Shown here in pieces: positions 9,480-18,807 of a stretch of 38,730 bases of DNA. The stretch spans positions 1-38,730 of the forward strand of contig JAHEMG010000010.1 in NCBI GenBank assembly GCA_024643755.1. The letters are read 5' to 3'. The translations under genes were made by a program, and so were the position numbers. This DNA is from Flavobacteriales bacterium. Lineage in GTDB: Bacteria; Bacteroidota; Bacteroidia; NS11-12g; UBA955. A model generated the notes under the pieces. It was not told the origin of the DNA, ran no database searches, and saw nothing but the letters and a program-made list of their open reading frames with translations. Within the stretch, counting starts at the first letter, position 1; every line of letters starts with the position of its first letter.

Positions 9480-12400
9480 TTAGTTGAAGTTAATACGTAA
9501 ACCTACACGAACCGTTCTGGGCGCACCCAACATACCCGTTTGTGAAGCCAACATAATTTTATACAAATCAATATAACTCTGAGCGTCAATTTGGTTTTGA
9601 GCCAACAACTGTCCTTGAGGAGAATTGATAAATCCATCATCCATTGCCTGACCTGTGTAAGGATAAACCGAATTCACGTTGCGTGCATTCAACACGTTTT
9701 GTACCCAGAAGAAAACACTCATGATCAAAGGTTTGCCGTTGTCCTCACGGTTGAAACGAATACCTTTGGTAATGTTAATATCAAATGTTTGTTGCCATGG
9801 CAAACGAGCACCGTAAGGCACACCTTTGATTTGTGCACGATCCACCGCACCAGACTGCACAGGTCTAACTGTAGGGGTATAAGGCGTTCCACTGTATGAG
9901 TTTGAAATGATATTAAAGCTGGCGTATTTGAAGATTTCTTTGCCATTCACCTTAGGACCCAAATACAAATTCTTCTTGGTTTTGGGGTCTATACCACCGC
10001 CATAAGCCCAAGTAGCCATCAACTTGATGTTGTGACGAATATCCAACTCGCCCAAAGGAATTACGTTACGCAAATTGGGCTGGTTCGAAGCAATCAATGT
10101 GGCCTGTGAACTGATGTTTGATCCAGTACCATCGGCAAATTGCAACATGTAACTTGCAACGAATGAGAATGGGCCAGGAATCGTACCGATGCCACCAATG
10201 TCGTTCATAGAGAAAGTACCTCTGAAACCAGTGATGGTTGAGAAGTCGATGTTACGGTAAGTTGTGTATGTTACTGGATAGCCCTGGCTGATTTGATACA
10301 AACCAAAGTCTTTTCTGTTTTCACTGTAAGAAGCCGCAATTTCCAAACCACGGTCTTTCTTCACACCAAAAATCTGCTTGTAACCCACTTCGTAGTCAGT
10401 TTTAATACGGGGTTGCAAACTTCCGTTTGAAATGGTGGCACCCTGACGGTTCTTCAAGTAATACAATTCATCAATTGACAAGAATGAAGCCGCTTGGTTC
10501 GGACGTTGTGCTAATACATCATAGCTCACATAGAACGACTTTCTTTCTGGCTCCAAGGGGAATGAGAACCAAATACGTGGCAACAAGTTCAGAGCTGGTG
10601 TAAAATCTTCCAAAGCGTCTTTGGTCAATTCTTGCTTATTTGGGTTAACCAAGTATGGTGCGATTCTACCATTGCTGGTTTGGTTTGCCAAAAATTCTGC
10701 ACTCTTCAATTCAGAACCATCGGCATTGAACCAACGGTCACCATTGCGATATCCAATGATCTTGGTGGGTGATTGAATGTCATTCACGTACACCTTGAAT
10801 TCTTCACCAATGTTATTGGGATGAGATACTGCCAAACCATTGATTTCGGTAACCTCAGCAGCCGTCTTGATAGGATACAAAGTATAGGGATCTTTCAACA
10901 CCAACTGGTTGGCATCATAACGCTCCATACGAACACCCAAACGGAATACCAAGTCCTTGAAACGGAACTGATCCTGCAACCATGCTGAAATATAGACTGG
11001 CTGAAATGCACCAATGGTGCGCATGTCTTTGTTATTCAAAAACTGCTCAATACTTGGCTTGCCAATCACCTTGTTACCCAAATGGTCGTAACCGAAATAA
11101 CTAACTAAACCATTACCATTGTTCAACAACTCATCCGCATTAAACATATCCAATGAGAACATGCTGGGGTCATAAGAATTGATATCAACGAAGGTGCGTT
11201 CGTCTATGGTATTTCCGTAAACGTCTTTCCCTCCACCAGCAATCAACTTATCACGGAAGGCACGGTCAAAGTGCGACTGTTCACCGTAGTTGATCAAACG
11301 ATTATAGCGAACTGTGTCTGTGAACTGGCCATTGGCATCATAACTCAAAATGGGATTACCCAAATCCAATTCTGCGATGTGCTTATTCATTTGTTGACGC
11401 ATCAATACCCACAAGCTATTGGCAGCCAATCCATAACCACGAGTTATTTGCTGCTCATAGTAGAAACCCGCTTGTAAATCGTGCTGAGTTCTTTCACGAC
11501 CCCCCACTGATTTTGGCTTAACAGACATCTGTCCTACCGCAAACACACCATAACGTTCTGTATTTGATTTTGAATAGTTCGCCGTAATTCCACCTGGAGT
11601 ACCATGCAATGAGTACACACCGTTCGGGTTCATACCATTCAACAAACCTTGGTTGGTCAACAGGGTATTCATATTTTGAATCTTGAAATTACGACTGTCG
11701 TAATAGTCATAAATATTCTCGGTATACTTGGCACGAAGAGGGTTCAAGTCACTTGCCTTGAATGACATCAATGTATCAGCATAACCCACTTGCTCCCAAT
11801 AGTTTCTCAACTGTACGTAGTTACCAAACTGATCGCGAACAATCTTGGGCTCTTTGTTTGGATTCTGTGAAGGATCATAGTTAGCATATGCGTACACAGC
11901 CGTTGGATATGACTGAAACTTACCAATGTAACCGTAATCAAAAATGTTGTCCAAATGCCTTGCATCACGTGTTAATGAAGACGAAGTTTGATATTCGGCA
12001 CGAACAGAGTAGTATGCATTCTTGATTGAGCTTTCTTTGTTCGTTTTGAAGTTTTGGGTAAACAACAAGTAACCACGGAATGTCTGGTTATCGCCACGGG
12101 CGTTGTTCTTGTAATTCATCACCGAGTTGCTCGCTGATAATCCAGATGAGTAGAAGTAACTCGCGTAACCAGTTACACTCACATACTGAGAAGGACGCCA
12201 TTCCAATTTACCTACGAAGTTTCCGTTTCCACTTGCGCTATTCGGACGTGCCTTCAACAATTCGAAGTCTTCCATACGCAAGAAGTTGGCACTGTGTACG
12301 AAACCATTGGGCGTAAACACCAAAGGATTTTCTTCGATTTCAGCCAATTTCGCATCGTTCACACGGTAAACACCTGTGCGTGTAGGCGATGCATCCTTGT

Positions 12401-13268
12401 AGTAACCCAAGTTGGCGTTCATCATATAACCCAACTTTACGTTGCGCTTGGTTTTACCTGTTGAAGGATCTTTTTCTTCCTTTACCCAAATCGGACCGGA
12501 AATGAATCCCTCAACGGTGTTGTATCCAAAAGGATCCAAACCAGTTGAAGTAATTCCTTCAATCGCTGTTACAATTTTATCAGTCGCTGACTTTGAGGTA
12601 GATGAAAACACCCCGCCTGTTAAGTCACCGTACATGGCAGGAATACCTCCTACGTTCGCAGAAATCTGCTCTGTACCCAAGGTTGGCAATCCGCCTCCAC
12701 CAATAACACGCTGACCGTCAATGTATGTACCGTTACCGTCTGCACGTGTACCACGAACCGAAATACCTTGTGGCGTACTCAAAATGGCCGAGTTTGTACT
12801 TTCCAACAAACCTGTACCACGCTGACCCGATCCAACAATCGATTTTCCATCAATCACAGACTCGGATTTCAAGAAATCAACCGGCGCTCTCTTACCTTTC
12901 ACCTTGATTACCGCTGGACCCATGGTGCCTGATCCCGACTTGATGAAATTCACTTCTTCATCAGGGTTTTGGCCTGGTTGCAGACTGATGTCCTTGATCT
13001 CCTGATCAGGATAGCCCTCTTTGGTCGCTTTTACGTCGTACCTACCCGGTGTTAACGTAGCAAAACCGACGTTACCGTCTGAATCCGTGGTATCCGTTGC
13101 AACCTCAATGTTGTTCAACAACATCACAATCTTTACACCGCTCATGTTCCGGCCATCTTGGTCTTTGGCCTTAATACGAAAGTCGGCAAAGTTGGTTTGC
13201 GCTGTTACCACACCGATGGACAAAACCACCACTGCGAGTGCAATAATCTTACGTAGCATATACTTCAT
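9480..13268 (-). CDS. TonB-dependent receptor with N-terminal carboxypeptidase-regulatory-like domain
   Basis: Signal peptide; FRIKAKDQDGRNMSGVKIVMLLNNIEVATDTTDSDGNVGFATLTPGRYDVKATKEGY; plug-like region GTGLLESTNSAILSTPQGISVRGTRADGNGTYIDGQRVIGGGGLPTLGTEQISANVGGIPAMYGDLTGGVFSSTSKS; C-terminal VRVGLRINFN. Confidence 0.92.
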   Translation of the reverse strand: MKYMLRKIIALAVVVLSIGVVTAQTNFADFRIKAKDQDGRNMSGVKIVMLLNNIEVATDTTDSDGNVGFATLTPGRYDVKATKEGYPDQEIKDISLQPGQNPDEEVNFIKSGSGTMGPAVIKVKGKRAPVDFLKSESVIDGKSIVGSGQRGTGLLESTNSAILSTPQGISVRGTRADGNGTYIDGQRVIGGGGLPTLGTEQISANVGGIPAMYGDLTGGVFSSTSKSATDKIVTAIEGITSTGLDPFGYNTVEGFISGPIWVKEEKDPSTGKTKRNVKLGYMMNANLGYYKDASPTRTGVYRVNDAKLAEIEENPLVFTPNGFVHSANFLRMEDFELLKARPNSASGNGNFVGKLEWRPSQYVSVTGYASYFYSSGLSASNSVMNYKNNARGDNQTFRGYLLFTQNFKTNKESSIKNAYYSVRAEYQTSSSLTRDARHLDNIFDYGYIGKFQSYPTAVYAYANYDPSQNPNKEPKIVRDQFGNYVQLRNYWEQVGYADTLMSFKASDLNPLRAKYTENIYDYYDSRNFKIQNMNTLLTNQGLLNGMNPNGVYSLHGTPGGITANYSKSNTERYGVFAVGQMSVKPKSVGGRERTQHDLQAGFYYEQQITRGYGLAANSLWVLMRQQMNKHIAELDLGNPILSYDANGQFTDTVRYNRLINYGEQSHFDRAFRDKLIAGGGKDVYGNTIDERTFVDINSYDPSMFSLDMFNADELLNNGNGLVSYFGYDHLGNKVIGKPSIEQFLNNKDMRTIGAFQPVYISAWLQDQFRFKDLVFRLGVRMERYDANQLVLKDPYTLYPIKTAAEVTEINGLAVSHPNNIGEEFKVYVNDIQSPTKIIGYRNGDRWFNADGSELKSAEFLANQTSNGRIAPYLVNPNKQELTKDALEDFTPALNLLPRIWFSFPLEPERKSFYVSYDVLAQRPNQAASFLSIDELYYLKNRQGATISNGSLQPRIKTDYEVGYKQIFGVKKDRGLEIAASYSENRKDFGLYQISQGYPVTYTTYRNIDFSTITGFRGTFSMNDIGGIGTIPGPFSFVASYMLQFADGTGSNISSQATLIASNQPNLRNVIPLGELDIRHNIKLMATWAYGGGIDPKTKKNLYLGPKVNGKEIFKYASFNIISNSYSGTPYTPTVRPVQSGAVDRAQIKGVPYGARLPWQQTFDINITKGIRFNREDNGKPLIMSVFFWVQNVLNARNVNSVYPYTGQAMDDGFINSPQGQLLAQNQIDAQSYIDLYKIMLASQTGMLGAPRTVRVGLRINFN

Positions 13269-13347
13269 AGGTCTTTTTCTTCTCTAAATCGCTTTTTATA
13301 CAAATAACGATAATTTGGCAAGTTTACCGAAAAAACAAGGATTTATC

Positions 13348-13368
13348 AAGTTTCAAACGTTGAAACTT
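13348..13368. promoter_or_regulatory. Perfect 9-bp inverted repeat AAGTTTCAA-ACG-TTGAAACTT upstream of the TonB receptor gene
   Basis: Read directly at 13348-13368, about 80 nt upstream of the 13268 start; could be an operator or RNA hairpin. Confidence 0.5.
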
Positions 13369-13416
13369 TTGACTAAATTGTGTTACTCAGAAAAGAAATT
13401 TGAAATAATCCAAAAA

Positions 13417-14376
13417 TTAGATCCGCGGTATGTCGTACAATTTCAACACTTTATCGAGAAGCACATCCGATATTTTCTGATAACTTTCCACCGTCCAGCC
13501 CCCTACATGCGGACTCAGAATCACGCGATTATTTTCACAAAGTCCATTGAAAACATCCATAAAGGCATCATCGCCCAAAAAAGGCGGCTCCACCGACAAT
13601 ACATCCGCTCCAAATCCCAGTAACCTTCCACATGAAAGCGCCTCTAGTACCAAGGCCAAATCCAAGACTCCGCCACGCGATAAATTGAGCAGCCAAAAAT
13701 GTGATTTCATCAAGGCCAATCGATCTGCATTTAACCAATTTTTGGTTTCAGCCGTCAAGGGCACATGCAAGGTCAATACATCCGACTCTCGCAACAATAC
13801 CTCCTCAATCACCTCCTCTACCATATCACCGCCAAAACCCGTTAAATACTTATCGTGGGCGATCACCCGAACCCCAAAACCCGATAATTTTCTCGCTACA
13901 GCGGAACCCGTATTTCCAAATCCCAAAATCCCCACCGTTCTACCCCGCAATTCCACACCCCGATTGCCCTCACGGTCCCAAAGACCATCCAACACCTCCC
14001 TGTGCGATTTAACCAAATTGGTAAACAATCCCAACAGCATGGCCAGGGTATGTTCTCCCACCGCATCAGAATTGGCCTCGCCCGCATTGAAACAATGGAT
14101 GTTCAAACTTGCAGCAGCAACATCATCTATATTATCCATCCCAGCACCGCCTCTGCCAACCCACCGTAAATGCTTGCTGGCTGTTAAGATATCTTGTCCA
14201 ACAAAACACTTGCTCCTAACCATCAACCCATCGGGTTGATGCGTTTGCAATAACCCCACAATCTCCGCCACACTCGATGAACAATCGCGGGCATCAATCA
14301 CAGAAAACCCTGCTGCTTTGAGCCCCATTTCCAGGGCCGGATGAAAATCATCGATCAGCAGAACCCGCGCCAACAT
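13417..14376 (-). CDS. D-isomer-specific 2-hydroxyacid dehydrogenase (phosphoglycerate-dehydrogenase-like)
   Basis: RTVGILGFGNTGSAVARKLSGFGVRVIAHD (NAD-binding), LTLHVPLTAETKNWLNADRLALMKSHFWLLNLSRGGVLD, LSPHVGGWTVES. Likely start is the internal Met at 14376, whose ATG overlaps the accC TGA. Confidence 0.92.
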   Translation of the reverse strand: MLARVLLIDDFHPALEMGLKAAGFSVIDARDCSSSVAEIVGLLQTHQPDGLMVRSKCFVGQDILTASKHLRWVGRGGAGMDNIDDVAAASLNIHCFNAGEANSDAVGEHTLAMLLGLFTNLVKSHREVLDGLWDREGNRGVELRGRTVGILGFGNTGSAVARKLSGFGVRVIAHDKYLTGFGGDMVEEVIEEVLLRESDVLTLHVPLTAETKNWLNADRLALMKSHFWLLNLSRGGVLDLALVLEALSCGRLLGFGADVLSVEPPFLGDDAFMDVFNGLCENNRVILSPHVGGWTVESYQKISDVLLDKVLKLYDIPRI

Positions 14377-15884
14377 CAAGCAAAATTCTTGCGATTGCGA
14401 TACCAAGCAGACTCGGTTGAACCGGTTTGGGCGATAGTTGCTTCACCACCGGTTGCTGCGGCACCTTGTTGAAAAAAGTGAAGCGCTGCCTGAGCCAACA
14501 ATTGCGCCTCCGCCGCTTCCAGCGGCTCCGGCGTCATCTGCTCCTCGGTAAAGTATTGCTGAATAAAGTGCGTATCGAATTTTCCCTCAATAAATGCCGG
14601 ATGCTGCATCACAAAATCGCCAAACATCAATGTGGTCTCAATACCCGTAATCACATATTCTGAAATCGCCCTGCGCATGCGCGCAATGGCCTCCAACCTG
14701 CTCGGTGCCCACACAATCAACTTCGCCAACATGTTGTCGTAGTAAATGGGAATATCCATGCCGCTCTCCATACAATCATCCACCCGAATTCCCGATCCCT
14801 GTGGCACCTTATACGTTTCCACCCTGCCTACGTTTGGCAAGAATTGATTCATCGGATCCTCAGCACAAATTCTCAGCTCAATCGCATGTCCATGTATCTT
14901 CAAATCGCCCTGAGTAAAGCCCAATTTCTCTCCCGCAGCCACCCTGATTTGCTCCTTCACCAAGTCAATCCCAGTGATCAATTCCGTCACCGGATGCTCA
15001 ACCTGTAAGCGCGTATTCATCTCCAAGAAATAGAACTCCATGTTCTCACTCAATAAAAACTCCACGGTGCCTGCACCAGAATAATTACAGGCCTTGGCAA
15101 CATTTACCGCCGCCTCGCCCATCGCCCTGCGAATCTCCTCTGTCAATACCGCACTTGGGGCCTCTTCCACCAACTTCTGATGCCTGCGCTGAATACTGCA
15201 TTCCCGCTCAAACAAATAACAAGCGTTCCCATAATTATCGGCCATCAATTGAATTTCTATGTGTCTCGGACTCCCCACATACTTCTCAATAAACACACTA
15301 TCATCGCCAAATGCGCTACGTGCCTCGTTCTGCGCCATCTGCAATGCACTCAAAAAATCTTCTTTCCGCTCAACCACGCGCATCCCTTTTCCACCACCGC
15401 CAGCGCTCGCTTTTACCAGAACGGGGAAACCCACTTCAATCGCCACCAGCAAAGCATCCTCTGGATTTTTAATCGCCTCATCGATGCCAGGAACCAACGG
15501 CACGCCAAAAGCCTTTACCGCCTGTTTCGATGCAATCTTGCTGCCCATCACTTCCATGGATTCAGCGCTCGGACCAATCAATACCAACCCGTTTTCTTTC
15601 AGTAATCGGGCGAAATTGGCATTCTCGCTCAAAAAACCATAGCCCGGATGCACTGCCTCAGCGCCGGTTTGTTTACACAAATCAATGATTCGATCCATCC
15701 GCAAATAACTATCTGCGCTGGCCGGTCCACCCACACAATAGGCCTCGTCCGCATAACGAACATGCAACGCTTGTGCATCGGCTTCACTGTAAATACCCAC
15801 GGTGGCAATACCCATCTCCCGACAAGTCCTCATCACGCGGATGGCAATTTCTCCGCGGTTGGCAATCAAAATCTTTTTAAACAT
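14376..15884 (-). CDS. accC: Biotin carboxylase subunit (acetyl-/propionyl-CoA carboxylase type)
   Basis: MFKKILIANRGEIAIRVMRTCREMGIATVGIYSEADAQALHVRYADEAYCVGG; KASAGGGGKGMRVV; FLEMNTRLQVEHPVTELITGIDLVKEQIRVAAGE. Track start at 15938 is probably too far upstream. Confidence 0.95.
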   Translation of the reverse strand: MFKKILIANRGEIAIRVMRTCREMGIATVGIYSEADAQALHVRYADEAYCVGGPASADSYLRMDRIIDLCKQTGAEAVHPGYGFLSENANFARLLKENGLVLIGPSAESMEVMGSKIASKQAVKAFGVPLVPGIDEAIKNPEDALLVAIEVGFPVLVKASAGGGGKGMRVVERKEDFLSALQMAQNEARSAFGDDSVFIEKYVGSPRHIEIQLMADNYGNACYLFERECSIQRRHQKLVEEAPSAVLTEEIRRAMGEAAVNVAKACNYSGAGTVEFLLSENMEFYFLEMNTRLQVEHPVTELITGIDLVKEQIRVAAGEKLGFTQGDLKIHGHAIELRICAEDPMNQFLPNVGRVETYKVPQGSGIRVDDCMESGMDIPIYYDNMLAKLIVWAPSRLEAIARMRRAISEYVITGIETTLMFGDFVMQHPAFIEGKFDTHFIQQYFTEEQMTPEPLEAAEAQLLAQAALHFFQQGAAATGGEATIAQTGSTESAWYRNRKNFA

Positions 15885-15966
15885 GGCGCTGTGCAAATAT
15901 CGCATCCTACACCGTGAATTACACGCATATCCAACCAACTTTTGAATTTACACCCACCTTTTGATT

Positions 15967-15974
15967 TACCTTCG
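15967..15974 (+). promoter_or_regulatory. Candidate -7 element TACCTTCG upstream of ccmB
   Basis: Near-match to TANNTTTG; TTTG at 15941-15944 is a possible -33 element. Confidence 0.4.
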
Positions 15975-16007
15975 CACCCTCAAATCGTGTTGCAAAGCAT
16001 AAAAAAT

Positions 16008-16649
16008 ATGGCCGTTTTGGTGCGGGCGGAATTTCAGCTCGACCTTAAAAAACCTGCAGTTTTGGCCTCCGCCATCCTACAAATGGCTACCATGACTTTA
16101 CTCGCCTTTTTATCACAGCCCCAAATCACCGCCAAAATCTGGAACAGCCTGTATTGGATTATTCTCTTGTTTTGCACCCTCCAAGCGATTTCTAAAAACT
16201 TCTTGGGCGTGAACCGAGCCCGGTGGATCTATTTCAACCAATTGGCCGCCCCACAATCCATCCTTTGGTCGAAAATGGTATACGGATGGTGTAGCATGAT
16301 CATCCTCACCCTCGCCAACTTGCTATTCTTCGGGTTTTTCATGGGCTTTCCCATTGAACACCCAGGCGCTTATTTCCTGAATCTCTTGTTGGTGGTTGCA
16401 GGCATCGGTAGCGTATTTACCCTCATTGGCGCCATCGCTTCCAAAGCCAACCAAGCCGGATTTCTGGCCCCTGTGCTCAGCTTACCCGTGGTTTTACCCC
16501 TCATTCTAGTGGGTATGCAGGCCTCGAACAAAACCCTAAACCCCGTGCTTGTGAGCTCAGTTTACAATGATATCGCCTTGGTCGGAGCCCTCGATTTTTT
16601 GATCGTTGTCCTAGCTGTTGCCCTGTTTCAACCCCTTTGGAAGGATTGA
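16008..16649 (+). CDS. ccmB: Heme exporter protein CcmB-like ABC transporter permease
   Basis: MAVLVRAEFQLDLKKPAVLASAILQMATMTLLAFLS...RARWIYFNQLAAPQSILWSKMVYG...FTLIGAIASKANQAGFLAPVLSLPVVLPLILVGMQAS. The track start (15942, TTG) lies upstream of the candidate -7 motif; GTG at about 15987 is another possible start. Confidence 0.82.
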   Translation: MAVLVRAEFQLDLKKPAVLASAILQMATMTLLAFLSQPQITAKIWNSLYWIILLFCTLQAISKNFLGVNRARWIYFNQLAAPQSILWSKMVYGWCSMIILTLANLLFFGFFMGFPIEHPGAYFLNLLLVVAGIGSVFTLIGAIASKANQAGFLAPVLSLPVVLPLILVGMQASNKTLNPVLVSSVYNDIALVGALDFLIVVLAVALFQPLWKD

Positions 16650-16659
16650 ACGAACTCCT

Positions 16660-18753
16660 TTATTTACCCGACCAGTCAAACAAGATTCGCACGGCCTCAT
16701 CCATTCCCGCATCTTCGCGGTAACGCTTCAACCAATCTTGCTTTTGTGCCAGTTTGATAGCATCTGTTCCAGCCTCCTTCAAGTCAACCTGTAACGCCAT
16801 CACTGTATCACAAACCGTCCTGTATTTGTAGTCGCGCAGCGGCTTATCCTGGGCCCTCAACGCCTCTTGCTGTGCCTCGAACTTCTTCATATTCAACGAA
16901 TACGTGTATTCATTGCGCACTTGTGCCAATTCCAAAGATCGCTTTTGCACCAACGCATAATACTCATTCTTAGTCAGGCGCTTTTTTGACTGTTCGATGG
17001 CCTTCAATCGCTGAGCTTCCTTGAATGGATTGTATCGCTGATAGGCTGCCGCAGGGATTTTATCGTAAGCCAAATGGAAGTCCATTTCCTTTTCCCCTTG
17101 TTCAATACCATCATACACATCAGGCAACACCACATCGGGCTCTACCCCACGCAATTGCGTTGTTCCGCCATTGATGCGATAAAACTTCTGAATCGTCACC
17201 TTCAATTGACCAAATCCACGAGGAAACACATCACTTTGTCCGCCCGGCAATTCCACAAACGTCTGCACCGTACCTTTACCGAACGTGCTCTTGCTTCCTA
17301 CGATCACCGCCCTACCATAATCTTGCAAAGCTGCAGCCAAAATTTCAGAGGCAGAAGCACTGTAGGTGTTGGTTAAAATGACCAACGGACCACTATAATC
17401 CACAGACGGATTGCGATCTTCATGCACTTCTATGCCTCGCATGTCTTTAACCTGCACGATTGGACCTTGAGGGATAAACAATCCTCCCATTTCTATGGCA
17501 TCTGCCAAACTGCCACCGCCGTTGTTGCGCAAATCAATGATAATGCCCTTAGCACCCTCTTTTTGCAACTTGGCGATCTCTGTTCTCACATCACCGGTGC
17601 AATTACGACCGCGACCCCGCTGTGAGAAATCGGCATAGAAACTAGGCAAATGAATCAACCCAAATTTTTTGCCTTTGTAGGTCATTACTGCGCTTTTCGC
17701 AAAACTCTCCTCTATCACCACAACTTCACGTATGATCGGAATCACAACGATGCTACCATCGGGCTTTTTCACCGTCAAACGCACTTCTGTACCCTTCTTT
17801 CCGCGAATCAATTGAATGGCATCATCCAACTTCATATCCACCACATCCACTGGCTCTGCAGGACCTTGTGCAACTTTCAAAATCAAATCGCCCGCTTTCA
17901 ATTCGCCCTGACGGTAGCTGGCGCTTCCAGGAACAATCCGCTCCACTTTCACGTAACCATCACGCTCGGTCAAAGTGGCACCAATACCCTCCAACTTGCC
18001 TGTCATCCCGATATCAAAGTTCTCCTTGTCTTCTGGCGGAAAATAATTGGTATGGGGATCATAAATTTCTGCAATCGTGTTGGCATACATCCCAATTTGA
18101 TCACGGCGATCCATTTTCTTCAACCGTTTAAACCAGTCTGTATAAAATTTCTTGGTCTCATTACGCGCCTGCAACTCCAAGGTATCGAAGGGTTTTTGCT
18201 TGGCGATGGCCGATGAGTCTTTGGCTTTCTTTTGGGTTTCCAATTTGCGCGATAAACGCTCCATGCTTTGGAATTGCAACCATTTTTGCCAGTCCTTTTT
18301 CAAGGTCTCCCAATTGGGTTGAAAAGCCTGTGGCTCATCATACACAGTATAGGTTTCATCCAAATCGTAGTTCAAGGGCTTGGCCAATGACTCCGCGATT
18401 ACGGGCTCTAGGTTCGACAATCGGGCCATCAAAATATGCCAGGTTGTATCGAAGAAATCGAACCTACCCACCTGTATTTGATCATCGATTGATGTCTTAA
18501 ATGGCTCAATCGCCTTCAAATCTTCTTGGGTGAAGAAATGCTTATCGCGGTCAAGGTTGTTGATGAGGTTGTTATAGATATTCACACTCAGTGAATCATC
18601 CAACTCCTTGGGTTCGTAATGGGCCTCTTTCAGCATCATCATCAAGGTGCCCAAAAAGCTATCATTCTCTCCAAATTTCTTGTTACTACAGAACACGAAC
18701 AACGCCAAAATCATCGACGTGGTGGTGATCACTACCCAACGGTTAATTCTCAT
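16660..18753 (-). CDS. prc: Tail-specific / C-terminal processing serine protease (S41, PDZ domain)
   Basis: YDPHTNYFPPEDKENFDIGMTGKLEGIGATL; PDZ region RIVPGSASYRQGELKAGDLILKV; GIIIDLRNNGGGSLADAIEMGGLFIPQGPIVQVKD; LTNTYSASASEILAAALQDYGRAVIVGSKSTFGKGTVQ. Confidence 0.95.
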   Translation of the reverse strand: MRINRWVVITTTSMILALFVFCSNKKFGENDSFLGTLMMMLKEAHYEPKELDDSLSVNIYNNLINNLDRDKHFFTQEDLKAIEPFKTSIDDQIQVGRFDFFDTTWHILMARLSNLEPVIAESLAKPLNYDLDETYTVYDEPQAFQPNWETLKKDWQKWLQFQSMERLSRKLETQKKAKDSSAIAKQKPFDTLELQARNETKKFYTDWFKRLKKMDRRDQIGMYANTIAEIYDPHTNYFPPEDKENFDIGMTGKLEGIGATLTERDGYVKVERIVPGSASYRQGELKAGDLILKVAQGPAEPVDVVDMKLDDAIQLIRGKKGTEVRLTVKKPDGSIVVIPIIREVVVIEESFAKSAVMTYKGKKFGLIHLPSFYADFSQRGRGRNCTGDVRTEIAKLQKEGAKGIIIDLRNNGGGSLADAIEMGGLFIPQGPIVQVKDMRGIEVHEDRNPSVDYSGPLVILTNTYSASASEILAAALQDYGRAVIVGSKSTFGKGTVQTFVELPGGQSDVFPRGFGQLKVTIQKFYRINGGTTQLRGVEPDVVLPDVYDGIEQGEKEMDFHLAYDKIPAAAYQRYNPFKEAQRLKAIEQSKKRLTKNEYYALVQKRSLELAQVRNEYTYSLNMKKFEAQQEALRAQDKPLRDYKYRTVCDTVMALQVDLKEAGTDAIKLAQKQDWLKRYREDAGMDEAVRILFDWSGK

Positions 18754-18779
18754 ACGACAGTTAAAAACAAGTTAAAGTT

Positions 18780-18787
18780 CAAATATA
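18780..18787 (-). promoter_or_regulatory. Candidate -7 element TATATTTG upstream of prc
   Basis: Plus strand CAAATATA = TATATTTG on minus, 27 nt upstream of the prc ATG. Confidence 0.55.
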
Positions 18788-18807
18788 GAAACGCAACAAT
18801 TCACAGC

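Noticed and set aside
13547-14239. 230 aa plus-strand ORF (Ser/Pro/Thr-rich)
   Set aside because: Antisense to the 2-hydroxyacid dehydrogenase; low-complexity shadow ORF.
15942-16007. N-terminal extension of the CcmB ORF from TTG 15942
   Set aside because: Overlaps the candidate -33/-7 promoter region and is not CcmB-like; start at 16008 (or GTG about 15987) is more plausible.
17650-18216. 188 aa plus-strand ORF
   Set aside because: Antisense to the prc PDZ/protease region; no supported function.
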